A stretch of DNA of 64,000 bases. Origin: Autumnicola musiva (GTDB lineage Bacteria; Bacteroidota; Bacteroidia; Flavobacteriales; Flavobacteriaceae). Numbering within the stretch: position 1 is the first letter of the stretch; each line of letters opens with the position of its first letter. The DNA lies in NCBI RefSeq assembly GCF_031846585.1, contig NZ_JAVRHK010000003.1, positions 62,001 through 126,000 on the forward strand, read 5' to 3'. Made by a program: the position numbers and the translations under genes. The notes below the pieces were generated by a model. That model worked only from the letters and a program-made list of their open reading frames with translations. It did not search any database and was not told where the DNA came from. Positions 50,888 through 59,113 of this stretch are shown here, piece after piece.

Positions 50888-51352
50888 TTAAGAGTTGAAT
50901 TCATTTTTAATTCGGTCCAGTTTTCTCTTACTTTCACGGCTTTTAATAGTTTCCCGCTTATCATATAGTTTTTTACCCTTGGCCAGAGTAATTTGAAGTT
51001 TTGCCAGCCCACGATTGTTAATAAACAATCGCAATGGAATAATGGTTAATCCGGAATTTTTTACTTCTTTTTCCAGTTTGCGCAATTCCCTCCTTTGTAA
51101 AAGGAGTTTTCTTTCGCTCTTGGGGTTATGGTTAAAATGCGTGGCATGGGAATACTCTTCAACATGCATATTAATCACAAAGAGTTCGTGATTCTGAAAT
51201 TCGCAGAAGCTTTCGGCAATAGATGCTTTACCCTGTCGAATAGCTTTAATCTCGGTACCTGCAAGTTTTATTCCTGCCACATACTTATCGAGAAATTCAT
51301 ACTCGAACTTCGCCTTTCGGTTTTTTATGTTGATGGTATTGGTATTCTTCAT
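50888..51352 (-). CDS. smpB: SsrA-binding protein
   Basis: Protein of 154 residues with the SmpB signature: INIKNRKAKFEYEFLDKYVA, AGIKLAGTEIKAIRQGKASI, EYSHATHFNHNPKSERKLLL, and the helical C-terminal tail KKLYDKRETIKSRESKRKLD that enters the mRNA channel. It partners with tmRNA in rescue of stalled ribosomes. The tmRNA gene is not in the window. A minus-strand -7 box (TATTTTTG, 51367-51360) lies only 8 bp before the start, suggesting a very short or absent leader. Confidence 0.96.
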   Translation of the reverse strand: MKNTNTINIKNRKAKFEYEFLDKYVAGIKLAGTEIKAIRQGKASIAESFCEFQNHELFVINMHVEEYSHATHFNHNPKSERKLLLQRRELRKLEKEVKNSGLTIIPLRLFINNRGLAKLQITLAKGKKLYDKRETIKSRESKRKLDRIKNEFNS

Positions 51353-51359
51353 AGACCTA

Positions 51360-51367
51360 CAAAAATA
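51360..51367 (-). promoter_or_regulatory. Candidate -7 box for smpB
   Basis: Minus-strand TATTTTTG; predicted start about 51353, next to the ATG at 51352. No -33 TTG was seen at 17-23 bp. Confidence 0.35.
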
Positions 51368-51470
51368 GTAAGCTTTATTCAGAATTGTGTATAATGTTTC
51401 TTTAAAATTAGATTACCGCCATATTCTATGGTTTAGCTATGTTACAGGAAATTTTATAGTAGTAAAATCT

Positions 51471-51478
51471 TATCTTTG
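51471..51478 (+). promoter_or_regulatory. Candidate -7 box for DUF6503 lipoprotein gene
   Basis: TATCTTTG, an exact TAnnTTTG, with a predicted start near 51485 and the ATG at 51499. No -33 TTG at the usual spacing. Confidence 0.45.
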
Positions 51479-51498
51479 CAGCATATTAAAGTTAGCTC

Positions 51499-52248
51499 AT
51501 GAAGAATTTTATTTTCATCATCTCGATGTTGTTAATGTTGTGGAGTTGTAATAATTCTGCGGAAGATCCTAAGGCGGAGGAGATTGTAGATAAAGCTATT
51601 GAAATTGCAGGTGGGGAAAATTACGAAAGAGCCGGTATAAAATTTAATTTCAGGAATAAATCTTATAAAAGCACCCGTAATAACGGGGAATTTCAACTGG
51701 AGCGAATAGTAGTGGATTCTTTGGGTGCTGAAATACGGGATGTGCTTTCCAATCAAGGCCTGAAAAGATTCAGAAATGATTCTGCTGTTATGGTTGCAGA
51801 CTCACTAATAAATTCAATCAGCAACAGCGTGAATTCAGTGCACTATTTTGTACAATTGCCTTTTGGGCTTAATGCTCCGGCAGCTAATAAAACCCTTGTG
51901 GGCCACGATACCATAAACAATGAAGGTTATTACGAAATTAAAGTTGTTTTTGAGGCTGATGGTGGAGGTATAGATCATGAGGATGAATATTTATACTGGA
52001 TTAACGACGATACATTTACCGTAGACTATCTTGCCTATAATTTTGAAGTAAACGGCGGCGGTGTACGATTCCGGAAGGCTATTAATCCCAGAGTGATCAA
52101 TGGAATTCGCTTTGTGGATTATGAAAATTTTAAATACGACGATGCAAATGTAGAGCTAAAAAAACTTGATAGCCTTTATACCGCCGGGGAACTTAGCCTG
52201 GTTTCAAAGATTTTCACTGAAGATATCGAGGTAAAACTCGCAGATTAG
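51499..52248 (+). CDS. DUF6503-like lipoprotein
   Basis: Protein of 249 residues with a lipoprotein signal: FIFIISMLLMLWSC gives a lipobox-type Cys at residue 17. The mature part starts with acidic residues and AEEIVDKAIEIAGGENYERA, followed by FNFRNKSYKSTRNNGEF and beta strands (YYEIKVVFEADGGG, DDTFTVDYLAYNFEVNGGG). The pattern fits DUF6503, related in fold to outer-membrane lipoprotein sorting proteins. Probable location is the periplasmic face of a membrane. Function unknown. Confidence 0.75.
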   Translation: MKNFIFIISMLLMLWSCNNSAEDPKAEEIVDKAIEIAGGENYERAGIKFNFRNKSYKSTRNNGEFQLERIVVDSLGAEIRDVLSNQGLKRFRNDSAVMVADSLINSISNSVNSVHYFVQLPFGLNAPAANKTLVGHDTINNEGYYEIKVVFEADGGGIDHEDEYLYWINDDTFTVDYLAYNFEVNGGGVRFRKAINPRVINGIRFVDYENFKYDDANVELKKLDSLYTAGELSLVSKIFTEDIEVKLAD

Positions 52249-52251
52249 CTT

Positions 52252-52797
52252 TTAATTTATGTAGAGCACCTGCGAATTCCTGTTGCCCTGTTCATCTATA
52301 GTTACAATAAAAAGTGCTCCATTTTCATCATCAGGTAAATTCTCATATTTCTTTTTCCCAAGAATAGCATTTGCAAGTTGGGGCGTGGTATTAACATGCC
52401 CTACCACAAGTACCTTTTTCCCTCTTGTTTTTTTCTGAAAGTCTTCATCAAATAAACTGTTGTGATCATACAGGTTAATCTTCAGGTTTTGTGCTTTTGC
52501 CAGATCTTTTGCGGTCTCCCGGGTTCTCGTAAAATCTGTGCTGTAAATCATATCTAAAGGCACATCGGTTAAGACTTTAGCCCATTTTTGCGCCCTGGCT
52601 TTTCCTTCTCTATTTAGAGGTGGATTATCATTGGCGGGATTGCTTCGATCTTTTTCCGCATGACGAATAAGATAATAGGTAGTACCTTGATGAGACTGGG
52701 ACAATGCTTTTTCAACAGCAAGATTTTCTTCGGCATGAGTATTCATATTAATAATATTAGTAAAGAGGAACAAACTGAGAATAATAAAATTTTTCAT
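52252..52797 (-). CDS. Secreted histidine phosphatase family protein
   Basis: Protein of 181 residues. A signal peptide (KNFIILSLFLFTNIINMNTHA) precedes the catalytic motif YYLIRHAEKDRSNPANDN near residue 42, with the phosphohistidine, and the second His in VLVVGHVNTTPQLANAI. YSTDFTRTRETAKDLA supplies the intermediate Arg. This is the short branch-1 phosphohistidine type. Export suggests removal of phosphate from an external substrate; the substrate is unknown. It ends 3 bp from the convergent DUF6503 gene. Confidence 0.87.
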   Translation of the reverse strand: MKNFIILSLFLFTNIINMNTHAEENLAVEKALSQSHQGTTYYLIRHAEKDRSNPANDNPPLNREGKARAQKWAKVLTDVPLDMIYSTDFTRTRETAKDLAKAQNLKINLYDHNSLFDEDFQKKTRGKKVLVVGHVNTTPQLANAILGKKKYENLPDDENGALFIVTIDEQGNRNSQVLYIN

Positions 52798-52868
52798 GGT
52801 TTTGAAGGTTTTTAAACTTTTCCAAGGTATGTTCGGGAACTTATTTAATGGTTTAATAAAAATAGAAT

Positions 52869-53960
52869 TTACTGAAGAAATTTTATCTCCAGAAGAATAA
52901 TCTGGGTTATTTGTTTACCCATACTGTTAAAGTTATTATCTGAAATTAGTATCAGTGATTGATTGCCATTTGGCAGGGTGGGGCCAAAAGTCATTCCCTC
53001 AATATTATCTATAATTCCTTCCTGTAGTTTGTCTTTAATAGATTTGAAATTAAAAATCAGCTTTTTTTCAGCAAAACGGTAATCTGCTTTTCGCAATTGT
53101 TGAATATCCAGTGTATTTGTAGCATTGGCAGCATCTGCAGAAAAAATTTTCACGGTGTTTCCGTTGGTTCCACGGCCTGCAGAGAACGCACGTTCCAGAA
53201 TCAGGAATTTCTCATTTTCATATTCCAGAATTTCAGTAATCCCATTCACAGCAAAATATAAAAATGGTATTTTGGAGATGCCGTCCAGCTTATAGGCGAA
53301 TTGCTTTACCGCTTGAATTTCTTCTGAATTAAAATAGGTGATTCTGGCGGGAGATTTTGTAGGAAATAATTTGGGTTTTGGACCATCCTTTTCCAGCGGC
53401 AATTCTGTAGCTGCCCAATAGCCATTACCATCAATACTTTTGGCAAGACCTTCAAAAACGCCATTTGTTCGCGGCTTTTGCTCTCCTGAAGCCGAAAAAT
53501 AATCCGGAAGCTCATAGGCATTAATAAAATCTCCATTTTTTGAAAATTTAAAGATCCCGGGATTTTTTTCATTAGCAATATGACCTTCGCTACTAATAAC
53601 AACAGATTTCTCTCTAATATTGTAGCGTATTGATTCGGGATCAAGATATACATCTTTTAGAGCTCCGGATTCAGTGAGTTTTACTACCTTTTTTATAGCT
53701 ACTGTATCAATTTTATACGTGTTCATCCTGATGTCTGCCACATAAAATCTTGGAGTGCCGGGATGGTCACAAATAAGATAATAGTTACCATCGCTGTAAT
53801 CTATTCCTGAAAGGCCACCGACTTTCGTATCATCTATTTCAAGATTTTCGGGCAGCACAAAATCGTCTAAATATGTTATTTCAGCAATATTTGTACTTAG
53901 TTTAGTGGTGGTGGCACAGCTATAACAGATAAGAATGAGCACTAAGAGAATCCTTCGCAT
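52869..53960 (-). CDS. Phytase-like esterase-domain lipoprotein
   Basis: Protein of about 363 residues. The start at 53960 gives RRILLVLILICYSCATTTKL with a lipobox Cys, which is preferred over the open frame's 54026. The mature part has the phytase-like propeller pattern: FVLPENLEIDDTKVGGLSGI, YSDGNYYLICDHPGTPRFY, LDPESIRYNIREKSVVISSE and NIEGMTFGPTLPNGNQSLIL. These blades occur in the esterase-like phytase family (PF13449). Probably a membrane-anchored hydrolase of phosphate esters or of unknown substrate; no catalytic set is assigned. Confidence 0.82.
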   Translation of the reverse strand: MRRILLVLILICYSCATTTKLSTNIAEITYLDDFVLPENLEIDDTKVGGLSGIDYSDGNYYLICDHPGTPRFYVADIRMNTYKIDTVAIKKVVKLTESGALKDVYLDPESIRYNIREKSVVISSEGHIANEKNPGIFKFSKNGDFINAYELPDYFSASGEQKPRTNGVFEGLAKSIDGNGYWAATELPLEKDGPKPKLFPTKSPARITYFNSEEIQAVKQFAYKLDGISKIPFLYFAVNGITEILEYENEKFLILERAFSAGRGTNGNTVKIFSADAANATNTLDIQQLRKADYRFAEKKLIFNFKSIKDKLQEGIIDNIEGMTFGPTLPNGNQSLILISDNNFNSMGKQITQIILLEIKFLQ

Positions 53961-54076
53961 AAAGGTTTTTGCTGGTAAAAATAACGAATCATTAAGAGAA
54001 TAATGTGATTTCATTGAGAGGAACAAATATTAAATTCTGCTAAATTTATTATGTTAACCAATAAATTGTATTAATT

Positions 54077-54262
54077 ATGAATAATGATCAATTAGAAGGA
54101 AAGTGGAAACAGGTTAGGGGTAAATTCAAACAAAAATATGGAGATATTACCGACGATGACACAACTTATTCTGAAGGAAAGTTTGATGAAATGCTGGGGA
54201 GATTACAGGAAAAAACCGGCAAAAGTAAAGAAGAATTGAAAAAGGAAATAGACAAATTATGA
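54077..54262 (+). CDS. CsbD family stress protein
   Basis: Protein of 61 residues: NNDQLEGKWKQVRGKFKQKY followed by YSEGKFDEMLGRLQEKTGKS is the CsbD signature. CsbD members are induced by general stress in several bacteria; the molecular role is not known. It opens a three-gene plus run with an anchored protein and a PRC-barrel protein, but has its own terminator directly after it, so it may be transcribed separately. Confidence 0.92.
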   Translation: MNNDQLEGKWKQVRGKFKQKYGDITDDDTTYSEGKFDEMLGRLQEKTGKSKEELKKEIDKL

Positions 54263-54280
54263 TTTTATCGTCATAATATA

Positions 54281-54308
54281 AAAAGCTGCTACTTGGGCAG
54301 CTTTTTTT
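54281..54308 (+). terminator. Terminator after csbD-like gene
   Basis: Perfect stem AAAAGCTGC (54281-54289) with GCAGCTTTT (54297-54305), 7-nt loop, then further T residues. Confidence 0.88.
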
Positions 54309-54356
54309 GTTTAGATAAAAAGAAAATTTTTAACCAACCCTTTAAAATGTAAAATT

Positions 54357-54959
54357 ATGGCAGAAATTGAAATCGAAAAAAAGAAACCTGTTTGGCCCTG
54401 GATTTTGCTGGCGGTATTAATTATCGCAGCGATTCTTTACTTCTTTGTCTTCTCAAATGAAGAGGAAGCCAACCCAACAGAAGAAATAACTACCGAACAG
54501 GTTACAGAAGAGGAGCCGAATAATATGCAGTCCAATAATACGGGTAATATTTCTGCTGTTGAAGAATACAGTAATTATATTGATGATCCCGATATGGGAT
54601 TGGATCATGAATACGCTAATGGAGCTTTATTGGAGTTGATTACAGCTGTTCAGGCAACTGCAGATAATGCCAATGTTGATGTGGATGCAGATATTTCTGA
54701 AGCAAAATCCAAAGCCCAGGATATAACCGAAGACCCTTTAGAATTAACCCATGCCGATAAGATTAAGAACTCAGGTGAAATTATTGTAAGGGCCTTGCAG
54801 ACTATTCAAACACAGGAATTTCCTGATCTTCAGGAAGAGTTTAATGAAGTGGAAACTGCTTTGGGGCAGATACAGCCGGGACAGGAAACACTAAATCAAA
54901 AAGACGCCGTAAAAGGATTTTTTGATAAAGCCGAAGAATTATTAATCTCAATGAAATAA
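54357..54959 (+). CDS. Membrane-anchored acidic hypothetical protein
   Basis: Protein of 200 residues. A short basic N terminus (EIEKKKP) is followed by one membrane helix (VWPWILLAVLIIAAILYFFV, residues about 12-31) and a long acidic, Asn/Gln-rich linker. The C-terminal 130 residues are helical (ALLELITAVQATADNANVDV; EIIVRALQTIQTQEFPDLQE). It is most likely an inner-membrane protein with a periplasmic helical domain. It lies between CsbD and PRC-barrel genes, and I take it for part of an envelope stress cassette, but the function is unknown. Confidence 0.7.
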   Translation: MAEIEIEKKKPVWPWILLAVLIIAAILYFFVFSNEEEANPTEEITTEQVTEEEPNNMQSNNTGNISAVEEYSNYIDDPDMGLDHEYANGALLELITAVQATADNANVDVDADISEAKSKAQDITEDPLELTHADKIKNSGEIIVRALQTIQTQEFPDLQEEFNEVETALGQIQPGQETLNQKDAVKGFFDKAEELLISMK

Positions 54960-54966
54960 GGATATT

Positions 54967-55482
54967 ATGAAAAATGATAAAAAGCATTTGTTCTATTTAA
55001 ACGAACTTTCAGATTATAAAGTAAAAAGTCATGATCCCGATGTACGTGGTTGGAAAATACACGACAAGGAAGATCGTGTTATAGGAAAGGTGGATAACCT
55101 GCTGGTAAATAAACAGGCCGAGAGAGTTGTTTATCTTGATGTTGAAGTAGATTCTTCTATAATAGAAGCCAATCATGACCCATACTCAGGCAAAGCCGGA
55201 AGTGGAGTGCATGAATTTATAAACAGGGAAGGAGAAAATCATCTGATTTTACCAATAGGACTGGTGAGTTTAGATGAAGACAATAAAGTAGTTCGGACTA
55301 ATGAAATTGACCACAAAACTTTCGCTGAGACCAAGCGTATGGAACGTGGAAGAACGGTAGACCGGGGCTACGAAATTATGGTATTGGATTCTTACAACCG
55401 GGATGAAGAAGTTGAATATCCTGAAGACGAGAGCCTTTATGATCGTAGGGAGTATGACAGGAGTAATTATCGAAATTCTTAA
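54967..55482 (+). CDS. PRC-barrel domain protein
   Basis: Protein of 171 residues. The PRC-barrel is seen in residues about 15-110: VRGWKIHDKEDRVIGKVDNL, ERVVYLDVEVDSS and ENHLILPIGLVSLDEDNKVV. The tail is rich in Arg, Asp and Tyr (EYPEDESLYDRREYDRSNYR) and probably disordered. PRC-barrels occur in proteins of RNA processing and in stress-related proteins of unknown action. The start is 7 bp after the anchored protein gene, so the two are likely cotranscribed. A terminator follows. Confidence 0.87.
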   Translation: MKNDKKHLFYLNELSDYKVKSHDPDVRGWKIHDKEDRVIGKVDNLLVNKQAERVVYLDVEVDSSIIEANHDPYSGKAGSGVHEFINREGENHLILPIGLVSLDEDNKVVRTNEIDHKTFAETKRMERGRTVDRGYEIMVLDSYNRDEEVEYPEDESLYDRREYDRSNYRNS

Positions 55483-55503
55483 GTTTTAAGGGAGAAATTC
55501 AAA

Positions 55504-55538
55504 AAAACCGGCTGATGATTTTCCAGCCGGTTTTCATT
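55504..55538 (+). terminator. Bidirectional terminator between PRC-barrel gene and clpB
   Basis: Stem AAAACCGGCTG (55504-55514) with CAGCCGGTTTT (55524-55534), 9-nt loop, T residues on both sides on the respective strands. Confidence 0.88.
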
Positions 55539-55556
55539 TTATATTTCCGCAAAAAA

Positions 55557-58163
55557 TTAATCAGTCTCTGCCAAATGCTCCTGGTTTCGGAATACCAGGT
55601 TGTTATCAAATTCATCAAGTAAAATGATGCTGTCTGTATGAATTTTTCCGGCAAGTATTTCTTTGGAAAGTTTATTTAAAACTTCCCGTTGTACCACTCT
55701 TTTTACAGGCCTTGCACCAAACTGAGGATCAAATCCGCGTTTAGCGAGATATTTTATTGCCTCATTAGTTGCATCCAGTACAATATTTTGTTCAGAAAGC
55801 ATCTTCTTAACTCCTCGCAGCTGGAAATCTACAATTTTGCTGATATCCATTTGATTTAATGGTGTAAACATTACAATATCATCAATCCTGTTTATAAACT
55901 CTGGCCTTACACTTTGTTTTAACAATCCTAAAACTTCAGTTTTGGCAGCTTCCATGGCAGTGTCCGGATCTTTTACCGTTTCAAATTTTTCCTGAATGAT
56001 ATGGCTGCCCATATTGGAAGTCATAATAATGATGGTATTTTTAAAATCGGCCAGGCGCCCTTTATTATCAGTAAGCCTTCCTTCATCCAATACCTGTAGC
56101 AAGGTATTAAAAGTATCAGGATGGGCTTTTTCTATCTCATCGAGCAAGACAACAGAATATGGTTTTCTTCGAACAGCTTCAGTTAGCTGGCCTCCTTCAT
56201 CATAGCCAATATACCCGGGAGGTGCTCCTACCAACCTGCTAACAGAATGCCTTTCCTGATATTCACTCATATCTATCCTTGTCATGGCCGATTCATCATC
56301 GAACAGATACTCTGCCAGAGCTTTCGCCAGTTCGGTTTTACCAACCCCGGTGGTTCCCAGGAAAAGGAATGACCCAATAGGTCTTTTTTGATCCTGCAAT
56401 CCAGCACGGCTTCGTCTTACTGCATCGCTCACCGCCTGAATGGCTTCTTCCTGGCCCACAACTCTTTTGTGCAACTCATCTTCCAGTTTTAATAGTTTTT
56501 CCCGTTCGCTTTGCAGCATTTTGGTAACAGGAATTCCTGTCCATTTAGCCACAATTTCAGCGATATCATCGTTTGTTACTTCTTCCTGAATTAGTGATTT
56601 CCCATCTTGCCTTTCAGCTACCTGCTGCTGAAGTTTCTCCAGTTTTTCCTGGGCTTCCTTAATTTTACCATAGCGAATTTCAGCAACTTTTCCATATTCA
56701 CCTTCGCGCTCGGCCTTTTCAGCTTCCAGTTTGAAATTCTCTATGTCAGATTTGGTGTTCTGAATATTATCAACTAGTTCTTTTTCATTCTTCCATTGTG
56801 CATTTAATTCATTTCGTTCTTCCTTCAAATTTGCCAAATCTGATCGTAAGGTCTTCAGCTTTGTTTCATCTTTCTCACGCTTAATGGCCTCAATCTCGAT
56901 CTCAAGTTGCATGATCCTGCGATCAAGCACATCAAGCTCTTCGGGCTTAGAATTTATCTCCATCCTTAGTTTTGAAGCTGCTTCATCTATAAGGTCAATA
57001 GCCTTATCAGGCAAAAACCGGTTGGTGATGTAGCGCTGTGAAAGTTCTACCGCGGCAATAATGGCTTCGTCTTTAATTCTTACTTTATGATGAGTCTCAT
57101 ACTTTTCCTTTATTCCGCGTAAGATAGAAATTGCACTTTCCACATCTGGTTCTTCAACGGTAACTTTCTGGAAGCGGCGCTCCAGGGCTTTATCTTTTTC
57201 AAAATATTTTTGATACTCATCTAAAGTAGTTGCCCCAATAGCGCGAAGTTCTCCCCGGGCGAGTGCGGGTTTTAATATATTGGCCGCGTCCATAGCCCCC
57301 TGGCCACCACCTGCACCCACAAGGGTGTGAATTTCATCAATAAAAAGAACAATATTACCGTCACTTCCTGTAACCTCCTTAATAACAGCTTTCAGGCGTT
57401 CTTCAAATTCCCCTTTAAATTTGGCCCCGGCAATAAGAGCACCCATGTCAAGGGAGTAAATTCTCTTATCTTTAAGATTTTCTGGCACATCACCATCTAC
57501 AATACGGTGGGCTAGGCCTTCTGCGATAGCAGTTTTTCCGGTTCCGGGTTCACCTACCAACATGGGATTGTTCTTGGTTCTTCGGGATAATATTTGCAGG
57601 ATTCGTCTAATTTCTTCATCCCGGCCAATTACCGGATCCAGCTTTCCTTCCTCTGCTAATTTATTCAGGTTATTCGCATATTTGTTGAGGGAGTTGTAGG
57701 TTTCCTCCGCGCTTTGGGAAGTAACCCTATCACCTTTACGAAGTTCGTCAATAGCTGTTTTCAAACCTTTCTCAGTTGCCCCCTGATCTTTCAGAATCTG
57801 CGCTACCTTACTTGAAGATTTAAAAATAGCCAGGATGAGATGCTCAAGCGAAACAAATTCATCGTTCATCTTCTTGGCAATTGAAGTGGCCTCATTCAAC
57901 GTTTTACCTGCTTCCCGGGAAAGCATTATATCCCCGCCGCTCACCTTTGGAAAACTCTCCAGGGTATTCTCAAGAATTTGGTTAAACAGGTTTACATTTA
58001 TGTTCAGTTTTTTTAGCAGAAACGGAGTTACATTTTCATCTACTGCAGTAATAGCTTTGAAAATATGTTCATTTTCAATCTGCTGATGGCCCATCTCCTG
58101 CGCAAGCTGTTGTGCCTGCTGGATAGCCTCCTGTGATTTTATTGTGAAATTATTGAAGTTCAT
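55557..58163 (-). CDS. clpB: ATP-dependent disaggregase ClpB
   Basis: Hsp100 chaperone of 868 residues, full length. N domain (1-145) is followed by the first ATPase: GEPGTGKTAIAEGLAH (Walker A), LFIDEIHTLVGAG (Walker B). The middle coiled-coil domain (about 400-525) is present, which separates ClpB from ClpA/ClpC. The second ATPase has LGTTGVGKTELAKALAE and VLLDEIEKAHPD. It works with DnaK to dissolve aggregated proteins. No TAnnTTTG box lies before it; instead two palindromic operators at 58215-58257 do, the same pair found at hsp20. It is divergent from ytxJ. Confidence 0.97.
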   Translation of the reverse strand: MNFNNFTIKSQEAIQQAQQLAQEMGHQQIENEHIFKAITAVDENVTPFLLKKLNINVNLFNQILENTLESFPKVSGGDIMLSREAGKTLNEATSIAKKMNDEFVSLEHLILAIFKSSSKVAQILKDQGATEKGLKTAIDELRKGDRVTSQSAEETYNSLNKYANNLNKLAEEGKLDPVIGRDEEIRRILQILSRRTKNNPMLVGEPGTGKTAIAEGLAHRIVDGDVPENLKDKRIYSLDMGALIAGAKFKGEFEERLKAVIKEVTGSDGNIVLFIDEIHTLVGAGGGQGAMDAANILKPALARGELRAIGATTLDEYQKYFEKDKALERRFQKVTVEEPDVESAISILRGIKEKYETHHKVRIKDEAIIAAVELSQRYITNRFLPDKAIDLIDEAASKLRMEINSKPEELDVLDRRIMQLEIEIEAIKREKDETKLKTLRSDLANLKEERNELNAQWKNEKELVDNIQNTKSDIENFKLEAEKAEREGEYGKVAEIRYGKIKEAQEKLEKLQQQVAERQDGKSLIQEEVTNDDIAEIVAKWTGIPVTKMLQSEREKLLKLEDELHKRVVGQEEAIQAVSDAVRRSRAGLQDQKRPIGSFLFLGTTGVGKTELAKALAEYLFDDESAMTRIDMSEYQERHSVSRLVGAPPGYIGYDEGGQLTEAVRRKPYSVVLLDEIEKAHPDTFNTLLQVLDEGRLTDNKGRLADFKNTIIIMTSNMGSHIIQEKFETVKDPDTAMEAAKTEVLGLLKQSVRPEFINRIDDIVMFTPLNQMDISKIVDFQLRGVKKMLSEQNIVLDATNEAIKYLAKRGFDPQFGARPVKRVVQREVLNKLSKEILAGKIHTDSIILLDEFDNNLVFRNQEHLAETD

Positions 58164-58214
58164 CTTTTAGTTTTTTCTACTGAAATAACAATTTATGTAC
58201 CTAATAGAATTAGC

Positions 58215-58257
58215 GACAACTTGGCATTAATTTAAGATTAAAATAGGACAATATGGC
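58215..58257 (-). promoter_or_regulatory. Paired palindromic operators upstream of clpB
   Basis: On the plus strand GACAACTTGGC (58215-58225) and GACAATATGGC (58247-58257), both fitting GNCANNNTGNC, with centres 32 bp apart. In the clpB direction the proximal site reads GCCAAGTTGTC and is followed by GCTA, as the proximal hsp20 site is. The clpB ATG is 52 bp from the proximal site. The pair lies also upstream of the divergent ytxJ gene, which might share the control. Confidence 0.6.
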
Positions 58258-58340
58258 GTTTTTGTTAAGTTTGATCAAAAGTTCCGACTTAAATGCTCAG
58301 TTAAGTTATTAAGAATTATTTTTACAAAAAAGAGAGAATT

Positions 58341-58736
58341 ATGGGATTATTTGATAAAGTCTTTAAAAGTGAGCGGGATGTTGCTAAAAAAGAAGTAGTA
58401 CAAGTTCCATGGAATGATTTAACATCTGCAGAGCAGCTGGAAGAAATTGAAAGAGAATCTACAGAACGGCCGGTAGCAATTTTAAAACATTCAACCAGGT
58501 GCGGTATAAGTCGAATGGTGTTGAAGCAGTTTGAAGGGGATTATAAAGATGATTATGATAATGTAAAACTTTATTTCTTTGACTTACTTAAGCATCGGGA
58601 TGTTTCTAATGAAATTGCTTCCCGTTTTAATGTACAGCATGAAAGTCCTCAATTAATCATTTTGCAGAATGGTAATGTGGTGCATCATTCTTCTCACCAA
58701 AGTATTCAGGTTGATAATTTAAATTCCTATGTTTAA
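58341..58736 (+). CDS. ytxJ: Bacillithiol-system protein YtxJ
   Basis: Thioredoxin-fold protein of 131 residues. The redox motif is ILKHSTRCGISRMVLKQFE (Cys at about residue 54), a monothiol CGIS site. Later strands VKLYFFDLLKHRDVSNEIA and QHESPQLIILQNGNVVHHSS complete the fold; the cis-Pro is in ESPQ. YtxJ/BrxC proteins are thought to reduce mixed disulfides between proteins and bacillithiol. It diverges from clpB, with 177 bp between the start codons. Confidence 0.9.
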   Translation: MGLFDKVFKSERDVAKKEVVQVPWNDLTSAEQLEEIERESTERPVAILKHSTRCGISRMVLKQFEGDYKDDYDNVKLYFFDLLKHRDVSNEIASRFNVQHESPQLIILQNGNVVHHSSHQSIQVDNLNSYV

Positions 58737-58840
58737 GTGAATTTTATCTTTTCAAACCTTTAATGTTTCATGTTAAAAAATATTAATCCTATAGGTTACA
58801 TTATAGATGATTTGTATTTTCATGTTGTAAATTAAAAGAA

Positions 58841-59050
58841 ATGGATAAGGAAATTGATATTAAGGAACTGGAAAAGAGATGGGAAGTAATCAAAAATGCT
58901 GATAAAAATCGCTCTCAAAAAGAATTTCAGGATGCCACCCAGAAAAAAGAAGATCAGGAAATTGATCGTAATGACGATTCTGCAAAGGTAAAATCTGAAA
59001 GGGAAAGTGATTTCGATTTTCAGGATTTAAAGAAGAAGGATAAAAAATAA
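58841..59050 (+). CDS. Small charged hypothetical protein
   Basis: Protein of 69 residues, over half of them charged: Lys, Glu, Asp and Arg dominate (KELEKRWEVIKNADKNRSQK at the start, KKKDKK at the end). No membrane segment, signal or known motif. It is likely disordered or a single helix. An ATG start follows an A-rich leader and a strong terminator lies directly after the stop, which supports a real gene of its own. The function is unknown. Confidence 0.6.
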   Translation: MDKEIDIKELEKRWEVIKNADKNRSQKEFQDATQKKEDQEIDRNDDSAKVKSERESDFDFQDLKKKDKK

Positions 59051-59057
59051 AATTTTT

Positions 59058-59085
59058 AAAAGCTGCCGTTTGGCAGCTTTTTTTA
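59058..59085 (+). terminator. Terminator after small charged-protein gene
   Basis: Stem AAAAGCTGCC (59058-59067) with GGCAGCTTTT (59072-59081), GTTT loop, followed by more T. Near-identical in stem to the terminator at 54281. Confidence 0.88.
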
Positions 59086-59113
59086 TTCCAGATTTAGGTA
59101 AAAAATAGATTAC

